DNA of 64,000 nucleotides. It comes from Aegilops tauschii subsp. strangulata (Eukaryota > Streptophyta > Magnoliopsida > Poales > Poaceae). Position numbers and translations under genes: made by a program. The notes below the pieces were generated by a model. The model did no database searches. It had not been told where the DNA came from and saw nothing but the letters and a program-made list of their open reading frames with translations. Below, in pieces: positions 21,984-35,604 of the stretch (position 1 is the stretch's first letter; every line of letters starts with the position of its first letter). The DNA is taken from the NCBI RefSeq assembly GCF_002575655.3, contig NC_053037.3, forward strand, positions 143,913,207-143,977,206, written 5' to 3'.

Positions 21984-24900
21984 TGTGGCACCCTGGCTCA
22001 GAGAAACCGGAACGCCCCGTATTCCAGCCCAGAGATCGAGGAGAAGTCTTCCGGAATACGGCACTGCTTAGCATAGAAAAAATCAGCTCTTTATTGCAAT
22101 CTATTTGGGTACAAGGGGATTACATCGGCACGGCGACACTATGCCTGCACACGGTTGCTCTATGCAAGCAGCAGAACAACACGACGCAGCGGAATGACTA
22201 CTGGCAGCGGAACAACGACGACGGTGATGAACTCCACTCCGCAGGGACCCTGGCTGGAACGCTTATCCTAGCGCGCAAACAAGGGATCCACGACAAACAA
22301 GCAATCATATCTGGCATGACCTGCAAACTGGCATGACATGCCAGGTCAGTACATTGAATGTAATTGCAAGCTCACATCAACCAAAGCAATCAAGACAAAC
22401 AATAGCATGGCAATTACAGGTTAACAAGGATTAACATGATACTATTAGATCAGTCATAGCATGAACAAGATGATACAGCTAGAACAATACGTGCATGGCA
22501 TAAACATATGAACATGATGACACTAGCATGCAACATGATGAAACTATCATGCACCAACTTACTCTGTTCGGGTTACCTCGTAACCACCACCTGTTTCACT
22601 TACCATCACGTATATCACACAATCATCTAAGGATCCAATCAAGCTTGGTATTAACAATACCGTAGTAATCATTTATGACCACAAGGAGCTTGACCTTTAC
22701 CCTTGACTCTTGCATAACATCACAAATATCCAACAAGTCGGTATTCACGATATCACAGTGATCCTCTCACGATCACATAAATATCAACCAACTTCTTTCA
22801 TCATTGAACCGGGGTTGTTATTAACCAAATTATTATTATTATTACTATTGACCCATAGTGTGACCGACACGAACTGGGCCCTTATCCGCGGGCGCGGCTA
22901 TCGATAGATTTAACACACACACTCTGCAGAGGTTAGCACACTGTACCCACACCACGGAACCCTGGCCTCGCACTCCCATTTGGGTCGACCAAAGCGTTCC
23001 GACAAAACCGTCCTACTGCCATGCCACCCCCGGCCACTCTGACCAACTCCCCTTTGGGCTAAGTCCTGGGTGGCCCCGTGCCTACCAAAGGCACCAACAG
23101 CCACGCTCGTGGCAAAATGGTCCCAAACAGGGACAAGGATCCATACTCAACAACGGGCACACAAGGCTTATGCTGTCCTACCTAGCCAAGCAAGGTAGCG
23201 CCCGCGCATAACCTTCCCTCGCGGGAGGCACCTGTGAGAGGCATGACAATAGACCCAGTTAGGGCCTTCCCATAGGGCAAGCATGGTTGCATCGGTCAGA
23301 TCGATATGGTGGCACCATGATTCAGCCAACAGTTGTTCAAGTTCAATTTAATCCGGTTAAACTTGAATGCAATATGCTGAGCCATGATAAAAATAACATG
23401 ATGCAACTACAATGCATGAACATGATATCAACATAAGCATGGTGATGCAACATAACTATTAACCATATCAACAATAAATCATATCCAACTGAGCATGGCA
23501 TAATGACGAGCATGAATATCACAAGTATAACACTACTCATAGCATAACATGACCTCTAGCATCAACAATAAACATCATGCAAGAACATACCGATAAAACT
23601 ACCATGCAAGTATTTAATCAACTGTTTGCAAAGGAACAGGCATAACGACGGTACTCGGAACCGACGATAGTCAGGCACCGAAGACCATCACCAACATGTA
23701 CTACTACCAAACATTGCCAATATTAAAGTAATACTAGCACGAAGAACAAAATAACAGAGTGCAAGAAAACATAGCATCACGGTAAACACCGATCCATAAG
23801 CATAACCAAAATAACGACAGCAGTAGCAAAACAAACAGAAAGTTATTTAAAGATTCAAGTTGAAAACCAATGCTTCTGCATGGCTATCATGCAAATGGTG
23901 GTTGTGGCTTGCCTGGGGATGGAGAAGGCTCCGGGAAGAAGTGCGGAATGACCGCGGAAGGAATCGCCGGAAAGGGTACTCTCTCTAAGGGGGCTAAATC
24001 GGAGTTGTGGTTGAAAATATATAGAGGTTTGACTGCCAGGGACCTATCTATAAAAATATATCCACAAACAGGCCCCTGAGTGGAAAACAAAAACGCATTT
24101 CACAGAATACGCTTTCCTGAAAGGAAACGCATTCCTGGCCTAAGCCGCACGAAAATACGCCTTCCGAACGGGAAAACGTATCCGCGCAAATGCGCTTCCA
24201 CTTATCCACCGTGGCAGTGGCGGGGTCAAAGCGCGGTCGCTGACAGGCGGGTCCCACGGGGCGGGGCCCATCACTAATCCACGTGGGAAGCCCGGGGTCA
24301 ACGCGGGGCCAGCTCCTGGCTCACTAACGCGCGGGACCCGCCACCAGCTAGCAGCCAGGGTCGTCGTCTTCTTCCTCACCCTGCCGTTCGCCCGATGCAG
24401 AGGAGGGGCTCGCGCTCCGGCGACGACCTTTGGCGGCACGGAACACCTCAGGCGGTGCCCGACCTAGCGGAGTGCTCAGAGGGACGCGGCGCACCCGCCT
24501 GGTGGGTACACGCTCGGCGGAGAGCCCTGGCATGAGCGGAACACCGGCCACGGCGGTGACCGAAGACGGACGGGGATGGGCAGGGTACTCCGGTGGGGAA
24601 GAAGAGGGGCAAGGCTACGGGGTGGGTTCACCGGAGTGGTGGGGGTCTACTGGTGGTGGTAGAAGGGCGGGGGAGGGCTCGGCTCGAGCTAATTTTTGGC
24701 CGGAGGGGACGGAGGCCATGGCGACGAACCAGAGAAGGGAGAGCTCCTCGAACTCGTTGGAGAGGCGGGGCGGGGTCCTGGGAGCGAGGTGAGGCTGCTC
24801 GAGTGCTCGGGCTCCGCGGGGAGGGGCTACTTATAGCCGTGCGAGGTCATGGCCGAGCTGGCGTCGCCGCGGATGCATGGACGGCGCCGCGGACGCCTGT

Positions 24901-26513
24901 GCTCACGCATGAGCTCGGGGAAGACGACGGGGAGGGAACGGACAAGCGCCAGACATCACGGAGACGAGCGGAGCTCGGGGACAAGAGAGGGAAGCTTCCG
25001 CGGCATGAACAGAGCTGGTCGGCTACAGTTCACCCGTGGGCGCACGGCGACGAGCGCCATCGACGAGGCTTCGGGAGGGGGAGACGGTTCCAGGGGAATG
25101 GCGACAACGCGGGCTAGCTGTTGGACACGACGAGGCGTGCGAGCACGACGAACCGAGGAGGGGCCCGAGCAAAACATCGCTCAGCTCGCGTCCATGGCGT
25201 GCCAGGGCGGTGGTGACCGCGTGAGCTGGCAAGGAGAAGAGGCCAAGTGCTGCCCTGAGATGTCTAGTGATTAGTCCTTGCATACTAGAGGCCGAGGGAG
25301 GTGACGGATCACGCAGAAGTGTAGGGAGCAGAGGGGAGCAAGCTTGAGAAGGTTGTTGTATCAAATTTGGATGAGCAGTGCTGGTCAACAGGGAAGGGCT
25401 TGGAGCCAAATGGGTTGTCTGCTGTCATAAGCTACGGAAGAACTATGATCCTGGAGATTTGGAGGTGATTTGGACAAGAATTAATATAGTTTCTTTGCAA
25501 CTGCATAATCTGGTTGAGAAACTTGATCAGGAAAAAGCACTCAAATGATGAAGCCACTTGAGCTGAAAGTGGGCAAGGCTAGATGATTTGGGCATATGAG
25601 AGTGCCATATAAATTTCATACCATTTGGAAAAGCCAAAGTGGTACTTCCTTCATAATGGTCCTGTGGACAAAAACTTGAGAAAAGTCATGAGGGAAAGTG
25701 GCTAAATGTATTGAGCCACGACTTGGTGGAGGGAGTTTACATGGATAGGAGAAGGCCTATAAAAATTTACAGCCATAATGAAGCAAGCTAAAATATACTT
25801 GCTTCATAAACTGAAATTTTGGACAGAATCAAAGATTTGAAGCTGTGCTCACATGGAGGCATTAAATGAGCTCAACTTTGTTGGAGGGCTATGATTTGAT
25901 GATATGAAGGACCATGCAAAAGTGCAACTCATTTGGACATGCCTAGCTTGTACCTCCTTCACAAAGTTTCTTTCTGGACAGAAATTTTGGAAAATCATAA
26001 TTAAATGACTACTAGGCAAATGAGGTTGCATTTTTGCATGTGGCAATGTTATGGAAAGGAAAAGGTGTGCAAGGAGTTTGAGGTCAATTTGGCAAAGGAA
26101 AATAGCACTTGCTTCACAATGTGCCATTTATGGCAGAATAGGAAATGAATTATTTGAGCAAGATGATAAACATGGCAAATGAAATGTTTTTCCATATTTG
26201 AGGAATATAGGACCCAAACAATTTATGAGAATTATTTGGGAATTTTAGGAGTGATGGAAATATAGGTTGCTTCACAGCCTAGGGCAGACAGGGTTATTCC
26301 TTTAATAGAAAAAGGAATATTCCCTAGCAAAAGAATTTTGGGATTGGGCTAGGATGGAAATGATATGATCTAGGGAAGGATTTGAGGATGACAAGCCAAA
26401 GAAGAGGTCATCTTCTTTAGTTTCCAGACCACAAAGCCACGGAAAAAGAAAACTCAAGCAAAAACCTCAGAAAATCAAATGAAAAAGAAAGGGCCAAAAA
26501 TCAGGCTGTGACA
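21984..26513 (-). mobile_element. 3' LTR of the LARD element
   Basis: 4530 bp. Minus strand starts TGTCACAGCCTGATTT and ends GGGTGCCACA. Holds an AT-rich part (25400-26500), a GC-rich block (24200-25300) with a TATA-like CTATAAGTAG (24827-24836, minus), and a region rich in catg words (22350-23880). Frames in the GC-rich block are open in several phases on both strands and look compositional. Confidence 0.85.
24827..24836 (-). promoter_or_regulatory. TATA-like box in LARD 3' LTR
   Basis: Minus-strand CTATAAGTAG within the GC-rich block, conserved at 32102-32111 in the other LTR. Confidence 0.4.
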
Positions 26514-26531
26514 AACCTTCCCCCCTTAAAG
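26514..26531 (-). other. Polypurine tract of the LARD element
   Basis: Plus-strand aaccttcccccctta reads TAAGGGGGGAAGGTT on the coding strand and abuts the 3' LTR. The next bases contain ctcgtcctcgaga, the usual neighbour of this tract in Triticeae gypsy-derived elements. Confidence 0.8.
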
Positions 26532-29238
26532 AAATCTCGTCCTCGAGATTTGGTTGCTCCGGGAACAAGTATGAATATACTGGCTTAAGGAAACCGTTTC
26601 CAACTCGGGTATCCTTTTTCCTTTGTTGATTGTTCCCATTAAATTCTTCATCTGACTTGCCGGACTAGCTCTGGGGCTGCTTGCTTCACTATATCCATAT
26701 CATGACAGATCTTAACTCACATGTTCTGCTTATACTGGCTCCAATTCTGTTCATAGCTGCTGACTGATCTGAGATTACCATGACTGAAATATCTGCCTGT
26801 CTCCCAAATCCGAGAGTGACTTCCAATGGTTGTGTCTGTACTGACAACTGTCCATGAATTGGTGATCCGATTTGTCCTGATGAACACCCAAGCTCTGACT
26901 CCTTGCATTGGGTTTCTCCATTAAATGCAGGTCCTTCAGGTTCCAAATAGTGAGTTGCGGCATTTCCGTTTTCCTGACAGATTCTGACTTATCGCAGGAA
27001 TTTCCGACCCATCCTGACTGGCTCCACTGTCTTGAATCTCAGCTTCATACCAAATATTTGATCGTCGCCTGTCGTTGCCAGCATAAGGGGTATGGCCTTA
27101 TATGATAGTATCCGCAGACTTGACTGACTGTGAATCTCGTGAAAGAATTTTGCCCATGACAGGCTATCCGTTGAGGCTTCACATAAGTGAGGGCACATGC
27201 TCCCAGACTGTTATTCACCATCCAAAACCGAGCAGACCCTTTTGGTGAATATCCATGGTGATCCATACTGACTCAGACTGTCCGGGGTATCTGCACCATT
27301 TGAATTATGCAACAATTATCAGTTTGGCTCCTTCCTTACTGTTTTCCTTGCCTGGATCCTTGGGTGAAGGAGCGGGGTCATATTGCTTCTTCGTGTGACC
27401 ATAGGTTCTGTCGGTTGCAATATTCTGACAGGCGTACTTTTATCCTCATCTCCTGACATGGTAGCATCATTCCCATTGCAGGTACATCGTCTCTCAAGTT
27501 TTAACCGTAGGAAAATGATCATCTGAACCCTTGCAAGAAATCGGCAAATAAATCGGTAGCCACCAGAACGGTCTTTACAACTCAGATCTGGGACATTACC
27601 GAAGTAACTCAACCACGGCTCAAGACGGCCGAAAAGCGGCTCAGAGCAGGAGACCGTGTTGATAAGAAGAAAGTGACAGTTCCCTAAGACGGCCGAAAAG
27701 CAGCTCAGAGCAAAAGGGCCATTGTCAAAAAGAAACTCAATAGTTGTACAAGATGGCCGGAAAGGAGCTCAGAACTCGTGATAGTTGTTGAATAGAGAAA
27801 TAAAAATCGGCATCCACCCCGTATGGCCAAAAACAGCTCAGAACACTGGCGTGGTGCCATTACCAGAGAAAAGAAGGCAAGGGCTCATCAGTATCATATT
27901 CCAGGTTCACCGGTACTTGTAGAGAGCTCAATGTTGTCGTCAATCTTCATAGTCCTTTGTCACACTGAGATGTATATCTGGCTTCCTTCACATATATCTG
28001 AGCATCTGATTCCTGAGGCAGACTTGTGTTCTGACTGATTCTTGCTTCTGACCAACTGTTGCGGAGCTGATTCTGCCATCTTTGACTGAAATTGCAGTGT
28101 TGGTCTTGCACATAGCTTATCTTCTTGCTGATCTGATCATTTCTGTCATGAAAAGTGCGCTCTGAGGCAAACTTGATTATCCGTATTGTTGTAAGGAGTG
28201 CATGCTGATGCAAACATGATACTGACTGTCCATCCAAGATTCCTTTTTTCCATTCAGATGAGATATTCCAAATTTCACTGTAGTCTGCTGATAACCTCAT
28301 TCCATTTATCTGAGCTTCCAAACCGTTGAACTCCTTGTTGATTCTTCAGGTCCGGTGTTGGTTGACGAGCAACTTTAATGAGGGGAAAATAATGCCACAC
28401 CAAAGGCCCAAAGAAAAGAAGCAAAAGAAACGACGAAAACAACAAAACAAACACACAAGCATACAAATAATATAAAATCAAGCAACATCACATATTACTG
28501 CTACTCACACAATAATATGCATGCACACCTAAGCACACAATTATTGCTGAAGCTCTGGTACTATGGTCTAATATGCTGTGGCGGTGTGCACGAAAGTGAA
28601 TTCACGTGTGGAAGGAGTTGGCGTAACCAAGGCTACACCAAGCGCTGGCTGAACACCGGCTGGATTTGGATATGGAGGCGAGGACGGACTTGGCGATCAT
28701 GCAACGAGACACGGAGGTCACGACCACATCATCATCAAGCGTACGAAAGGGAATCGTACATGTCCAAAGAATGGAATGACAAGGCAATATAGTGGAGGAA
28801 AAGCAAGGCTGGATGGCATTGCCCTTTTCCGATAACAAATATCAGTAAGGGTTGCCGAAGGGACGAGATGGATGGCACGATTCGGGATAGAGGCAAGTCT
28901 ATCACTACATATGGGTGGGTAGTGGAAAGATATCGACGCGATACCTGAGCATAACTCCTGCAAATGGTGTCTGGAACACTTGGCACCAGGGCATCACTCT
29001 GCTGGGACAGAGATAACGTCGAACACCGAAGAGAAAGCATGCTAAGAAGGAGGGTGCAGGTAGTGGATCGAAATCGATACCACCTACACTCACAAGATTA
29101 ACCGTTAGCGACAAGATAATAATCTATATGCATGCTATCCAACAAACGAATGCAGCAATCAAGTGCAACAAACCACCCAGACTCTATACTACCGCATTCT
29201 AACGTTCGCGTGGGCTAGGGCATCCTACAACCAGACCT
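26532..29238 (-). mobile_element. Non-coding interior of the LARD element
   Basis: No frame longer than about 125 codons and none with a recognisable motif. From 26640 to 28330 the words ctgac, tctga and gactg recur at irregular spacing, giving a low-complexity look. A 64-bp degenerate tandem repeat lies at 27620-27850. The final 700 bp (28500-29238) is ordinary mixed sequence. Confidence 0.7.
27620..27850. repeat. Degenerate ~64-bp tandem repeat
   Basis: The word aagacggccgaaaagcRgct followed by cagag occurs at 27622, 27686 and 27750, and in decayed form near 27820. Spacing 64, 64 and about 70 bp. Confidence 0.75.
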
Positions 29239-29250
29239 GCTCTGATACCA
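29239..29250 (-). other. Primer-binding site of the LARD (initiator-Met type)
   Basis: Plus-strand gctctgatacca is TGGTATCAGAGC on the minus strand, an exact match to the common plant initiator-methionine tRNA PBS, four bases from the 5' LTR. Confidence 0.85.
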
Positions 29251-29254
29251 AGCC

Positions 29255-32200
29255 TGTGGCACCCCGGCTCAGAGAAACCGAAACGCCCCATATTCCAGCC
29301 CAGAGATCGAGGAGAAGTCTTCTGGAATACGGCACTGCTTAGCATAGAACAAATCAGCTCTTTATTGCAATCTATTTGGGTACAAGGGGATTACATCGGC
29401 ACGGCGACGCTACGCCTACCACGGTTGCTCTATGCAAGCAGCAGAACAACACGACGCAGCGGAATGACTACTGGCAGCGGAACAGCAACGACGGTGATGA
29501 ACTCCACTCCGCAGGGACTCTGGCTGGAACGCTTATCCTAGCGCGCAAACAAGGGATCCACGACAAACAAGCAATCATATCTGGCATGACCTGCAAACTG
29601 GCATGCCATGCCAGGTCAGTACATTGAATGTACTTGCAAACTCACAGCAACCAAAGCAATCAAGACAAACAATAGCATTGCAATTACAGGTTAAAAAGGA
29701 TTAACATGATACTATCAGATCAATCATAGCATGAACAAGATGATACAGCTAGAACAATACGAGCATGGCATAAACATATGAACATGATGACACTAGCATG
29801 CAACATGATGAAACTATCATGCACCAACTTACTCTGTTCGGGTTACCTCGTAACCACCACCTCTTTCACTTACCATCACGTATATCACACAATCATCTAA
29901 GGATCCAATCAAGCTTGGTATTAACAATACCGTAGTAATCATTTATGACCACAAGGAGCTTGACCTTTACCCTTGACTCTTTGCATAACATCACAAATAT
30001 CCAACAAGTCGGTATTCACGATATCACAGTGATCCTCTCACGATCACATAAATATCAACCAACTTCTTTCATCATCGAACCGGGTTTGTTATTAACCAAA
30101 TTATTATTATTACTGTTGACCCATAGTGTGCCCGACATGAACTGGGCCCTTATCCGCGGGCGCGGCTATCGATAGATTTAACACACACACTCTGCAGAGG
30201 TTAGCACACTGTACCCACACCACGGAACCCTGGCCTCGCACTCCCATTCGGGTGGACCAAAGCGTTCCGACAAAACCGTCCTACTGCCATGCCACCCCCC
30301 GGCCACTCCGACCAACTCCCCTTTGGGCTAAGTCCTAGGTGGCCCCGTGCCTACCAAAGGCACCAACGGCCACCGTCGTGGCGAAACGGTCCCAAACGGG
30401 GACAAGGATCCATACTCAACAACGGGCACACAAGGCTTATGCCGTCCTACCTGGCCAAAGTAGCGCCCGCGCATAACCTTCCCTCGCGGGAGGCACCTGT
30501 GAGAGGCATGACAATACACCCAGTTAGGGCCTTCCCATAGGGCAAGCATGGTTGCACTGGTCAGATCGATATGGTGGCACCATGATTCAGCCAACAGTTG
30601 TTCAAGTTCAATTTAATCCGGTTAAACTTGAATGCAATATGCTGAGCCATGATAAAAATAACATGATGCAACTACAATGCATGAACATGATATCAACATA
30701 AGCATGGTGATGCAACATAACTATTAACCATATCAACAATAAATCATATCCAACTGAGCATGGCATAATGACGAGCATGAATATCACAAGTATAACACTA
30801 CTCATAGCATAACATGACCTCTAGCATCAACAATAAACATCATGCAAGAACATACCGATAAAACTACCATGCAAGTATTTAATCAACTGGATGCAAAGGA
30901 ACAGGCATAACGACGGTACTCGGAACCGACGATAGTTAGGCACCGAAGACCATCACCAACATGTACTACTACCAAACATTGCCAATATTAAAGTAATACT
31001 AGCACGAAGAACAAAATAACAGAGTGCAAGAAAACATAGCATCACGGTAAACACCGATCCATAAGCATAACCGAAATAACGACAGCAGTAGCAAAACAAA
31101 CAGAAAGTTATTTAAAGATTCAAGTTGAAAACCAATGCTTCTGCATGGCTATCATGCAAATGGTGGTTGTGGCTTGCCTGGGGATGGAGAAGGCTCCGGG
31201 AAGAAGTGCGGAATGACCGCGGAAGGAATCGCCGGAAAGGGTACTCTCTCTAAGGGGGCTAAATCAGAGTTGTGGTTGAAAAGATATAGAGGTTTGACTG
31301 CCAGGGACCTATCTATAAAAATATATCCACAAACAGGCCCCTGAGTGGAAAAACAGAAACGCATTTCACAGAATACACTTTCCTGAAAGGAAAACGCATT
31401 CCTGGCCTAAGCCGCACGAAAATGCCCCTTCCGAACGGGAAAACGTATCCGCGCAAATGCGCTTCCACTTATCCACTGTGGCAGTGGCGGGGTCAAAGCG
31501 CGGTCGTTGATAGGCGGGTCCCATGGGGTGGGGCCCGTCACTTATCCACGTGGGAAGCCCGGGGTCAACGTAGGGCCTGCTCCTGGCTCACTGACGCGCG
31601 GGGCCCGCCGCCAGCTGGCAGCCAGGGTCGTCGTCTTCTTCCTCACCTTGCCGTTCGCCCGATGCATAGGAGGGGCTCGCGCTCCGGCGACGACCTCCAG
31701 CGGCACGGGCCACCTCAGGCAGTGCCCGACCTAGCGGAGTGCTCAGAGGGACGCGGCGCACCCGCCTGGTGGGTACACGCTCGTCGGAGAGGCCTGGCAC
31801 GAGCAGAACACCGGCCACGGCGGTTACCGAAGACGGACGGGGATGAGCAGGGTACTCTAGTGGGGAAGAAGAGGGGGCAAGGCTACGGGGGGGGGGGGGG
31901 GGTCACCGGAGTGGTGGGGGTCTACTGGTGGTGGTAGAAGGGTGGGGGAGGGCTCGGCTCGAGCTAATTTTTGGCCGGAGGGGACGGCGGCCATGGCGAC
32001 GAACCGGAGAAGGGAGAGCTCCTGGAGCTCGTTTGAGAGGCGGGGCGGGGACCTGGGAGCGAGGTGAGGCTGTTCGAGTGCTTGGGCTGGGCGGGGAGGG
32101 GCTACTTATAGCCGTGCGAGGTCATGGCTGAGCTGGCGTCGCCGCGGATGCGTGGACAGCGCCGCGGACGCGTGTGCTCGCGCATGTGCTCGGGGAAGAC

Positions 32201-33802
32201 GACGGGGAGGGAACGGACGAGCGCCAGAGGTCACGGAGATGAGCGAAGCTCGGGGACAAGAGAGGGAAGCTGCCGCAACGCAAACAGAGCCGGTCGGCTA
32301 CAGTTCGCCCGTGGGCGCACGACGACGAGCGCCAGCGAGGAGGCTTCGGGAGGGGGAGACGGCTCCAGGGGAACGACGACAATGCGGGCTAGCTGTTGGA
32401 CACGATGAGGCGCGTGAGCACGACGAACCGAGGAGGGGCCCGAGCAAAACGTCGCTCAACTCGCGTCCATGGCGTGCCAGGGCGATGGTGATTGCGTGAG
32501 CTGGCAAGGAGAAGAGGCCAAGGGCTGCCCTGCGATGCCTAGTGATTAGTCCTTGCATACTAGAGGCTGAGGGAGGTGACGTATCACGCAGAAGTGTAGG
32601 GAGCAGAGGGGAGCAAGCTCGAGAAGGTTGCTGTATCAAATTTGGACGAGCACTTCTGATCAACAGGGAAGGGCTTGGAGACAAATGGGTTGTCTGGTGT
32701 CATAAGCTACGGAAGAACTATGATCCTGCAGATTTGGAGGTGATTTGGACCAAGAATTAATATAGTTGCTTTGCAACTGCATAATCTGGTCCAGAAACTT
32801 GATCAGGAAAAAGCACTCAAATGATGAAGCCACTTGAGCTGAAAATGGGCAAGGCTAGATGATTTGGGCATATGAGAGTGCCATATAAATTTCATACCAT
32901 TTGGAAAAGCCAAAGTGGTACTTCCTTCATAATGGTCCTCTCTGGACAGAAACTTGAGAAAATTCCTGAGGGAAAGTGGCTAAATTGATTGAGCCACAAC
33001 TTGGTGGAGGAAGTTTATATGGATAGGAGAAGGCCTAGAAAAATTTACAGCCATAATGAAGCAAGATAAAATATACTTGCTTCATAAACTGAAATTTTGG
33101 ACAGAATCAAAGATTTGAAGCTGTGCTCACATGGAGGCATTAAATGAGCTCAACTTTGTTTGAGGGCTATGATTTGATGATATGAAGGACCATGCAAAAG
33201 TGCATCTCATTTGGATATTCCTAGCTTGTACCTCCTTCAGAAAGTTTCTTTCTGGACAGAAACTTTGGAAAATCATAATTAAATGACTACTAGGAAAATG
33301 AGGTTGCATTTTGGCATGTGGCAATGTTATGGACAGGAAAAGGTGTCCAAGGAGTCTGAGGTCAATTGGGCAAAGGAAAATAGCACTTGCTTCACAATGT
33401 GCCATTTAGGGCAGAATAGTAAATGAATTATTTGTGCATGATGATAAACATGGCAAATGAAATGTTTTGCCATATTTGAGGAAGATAGGACCCAAACAAT
33501 TTATGATAATTATTTGGGAATTTTAGGAGTGATGGAAATATAGGTTGCTTCACAACCTAGGGCAGACAGGGTTATTCCTTTAATAGAAAAAGGAATATTC
33601 CCTAGCAAAAGAATTTTGGGATTGGGCTAGGATGGAAATGATATGATCTAGGGAAGGATTTGAGGATGACAAGCCACTCTGGAAATAAAGAAGAGGTCAT
33701 CTTCTTCAGTTTCCAGACCACAAAGCCACGGAAAAAGAAAATTCAAGCAAAAACCTCAGAAAATCAAATGAAAAAGAAAGGGCCAAAAATCAGGCTGTGA
33801 CA
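29255..33802 (-). mobile_element. 5' LTR of the LARD element
   Basis: 4548 bp, same layout as 21984-26513 with scattered substitutions and small indels, among them a run of G at 31888-31901 where the other copy has a shorter run, and an extra 12 bp near 33678. The TATA-like box is at 32102-32111 (minus). Confidence 0.85.
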
Positions 33803-33807
33803 ATATG

Positions 33808-35604
33808 ACAATAGTGGTATCTCGCTAGCCCTTTCTGAGACCGCAAAACATAAATGCAGAGCACCTCCAAAGTTCAAGCAGTGACTAAACATTGTAATTC
33901 ATGGTAGAAAAGATCTAGTCATGATGCACCCAACATTAGCTACACACAATGCATAAGTCATGACAGCTATGCTCTAAGGTTCTAACGCTTATTTTAGAAG
34001 GTGATGACACAACATAAAAGTAAATACATAGTCCCTTCACAGAGGGAAGCAGTGATTTGCAGAGGTGCCAGAGCTCAAGTTTTTAAAATAGAGATAAATG
34101 ATATTTTGAGACATGCACCCTTTTCATTTACTTCAGGACCATCAGTTATCAATATCTTCCATGCTAAGCACGCTAGTGGCGGTTCCCAAGTGATAAAAGT
34201 AAAGGTTTTGACTCCATTGGGAGTTTTTGTTTGATTATTTAAGATATTAACTCTTTTTAGTTTGTAGTTTGGGACTGGGCATCCCTATTACCGCCCTTTT
34301 CTCGTGCGATTGCGAGTGAATAAACACTCGACCTGAGAATAACCCGCTTAGCATGGAAGATACCGACCACCTCCTTTCGTTCCATGAATGATCCAGGCAC
34401 ACAAAAAAGGATATTTATTTAGAAGTTTTTAGAGGTGGCACATGCAAATTTACTTAGGACGGCAGGGTAATACCGCATATAGGTAGGTACGATGGAATCA
34501 TCTGGAATAACTTTGGGTTCAAGGTTTTTGATGTACAAGCAGAGTCACCACTTAGTACAGGCGAAGGCTAGCAATTAGATTGAGAAGCGGCCAACTAGAG
34601 AGCAACAACGATCATAACCATGCGTTATGCATAAGTAACATTGGACACTAGCATGAGTAGGATATGAGCACCATGAACATAAATATCATAGAGGCTATGT
34701 TGGTTTTGATTCAACTACATGCATAAACATGTGCCAAGTCAAGCCACTAGAACATTCAGAGGAGGATACCATATCATCATACTACATCACAATCATCTTA
34801 ACGCTATGTTGATATCCAAGATAAATCATTATCCACTCCCAACTACTTATGAATGGCATGAGAAACTATAATCTCTAATTTTCATTGCAAACATGTTTAA
34901 TCATAATGGGCTGAATCATGGATACTAGGTTAAACATATTTACACAAACAGAACAAGTCGAGTTCATACCAGTTTCTCTCTGCCACGACCAGTTCATCGA
35001 ATATCGTCAATATTGCCTTTCACTTGCACGACCGAACGATATGAAAATAATAATAGTGCAAGAGTGCCGTGGACTAAGCTGGAATCTGCAAACATTTTAT
35101 TCAAAAGGAGAAGACAAGGTAAAATGTGCTCTTTATTAGTTCAACAATTATTCATATGAGAGCCACTCAACATTTTCATCATGGTCTTCTCCTTGGAACA
35201 ACTCGAATAAAAAGAAAAGAAATTCAGAGAAACACACTGAAATATTTTTGGAGTTTTTGGTTTTCTTGAACAAGCAAATAAAAGGGGAAATCAAAAACAA
35301 GAAAAACTATTTACACGGGAAAGCTCCCAACAAGCAAAAGAAGAACAAGGAAATCTTTTGGGGTTTTCGTTTTAGTGCTACTACTAAGCATGCATAGTAA
35401 GTAAACTACTACAACTAATTTTTTTGGTTTTTCTGAAGTTTTTCAAACACACAAGAAGAAAGCAAGAAAATAAATCTAAGCATGGATGATACAATAAAAA
35501 AGTGTGAACACCGACAAATGGAATGATATGTGGACATGAATATAATGTCGGTGAGAAACACGTACTCCCCCAAGCTTAGGCTTTTGGCCTAACTTGGTAA
35601 TCAA
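33808..35604 (-). mobile_element. 3' non-coding part of the Sabrina-like element
   Basis: AT-rich, no coding motif on either strand. Carries a second polypurine-like sequence at 35564-35578 just downstream of the third ORF. The first five bases after 33802, atatg, are the right target copy of the LARD. Confidence 0.65.
35564..35578 (-). other. Internal polypurine-tract-like sequence
   Basis: actcccccaagctta is identical over 15 bp to the polypurine tract at 21715-21729 and lies 27 bp past the stop of the third ORF. Confidence 0.55.

Larger units (their letters stand above)
21984..33802 (-). mobile_element. Complete LARD-type element: 4.5-kb LTRs, 2.7-kb non-coding interior
   Basis: LTRs 21984-26513 and 29255-33802 with ends TG...CA, and identical duplications atatg at 21979-21983 and 33803-33807. 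The PBS next to the right LTR and the polypurine tract next to the left LTR set the orientation as minus. The interior (26514-29254) shows no gag or pol. Very long LTRs with a short coding-free interior is the definition of LARDs, described in barley as Sukkula and relatives; I did not match it to a named family. By eye about a dozen differences separate the LTRs in their outer 290 bp, so it is moderately young. Confidence 0.85.

Noticed and set aside
24140..25409. Frames up to 174 codons in the LARD 3' LTR and up to 171 codons in the 5' LTR
   Set aside because: Frames differ in phase and length between the two LTRs and are disrupted by small indels; compositional.
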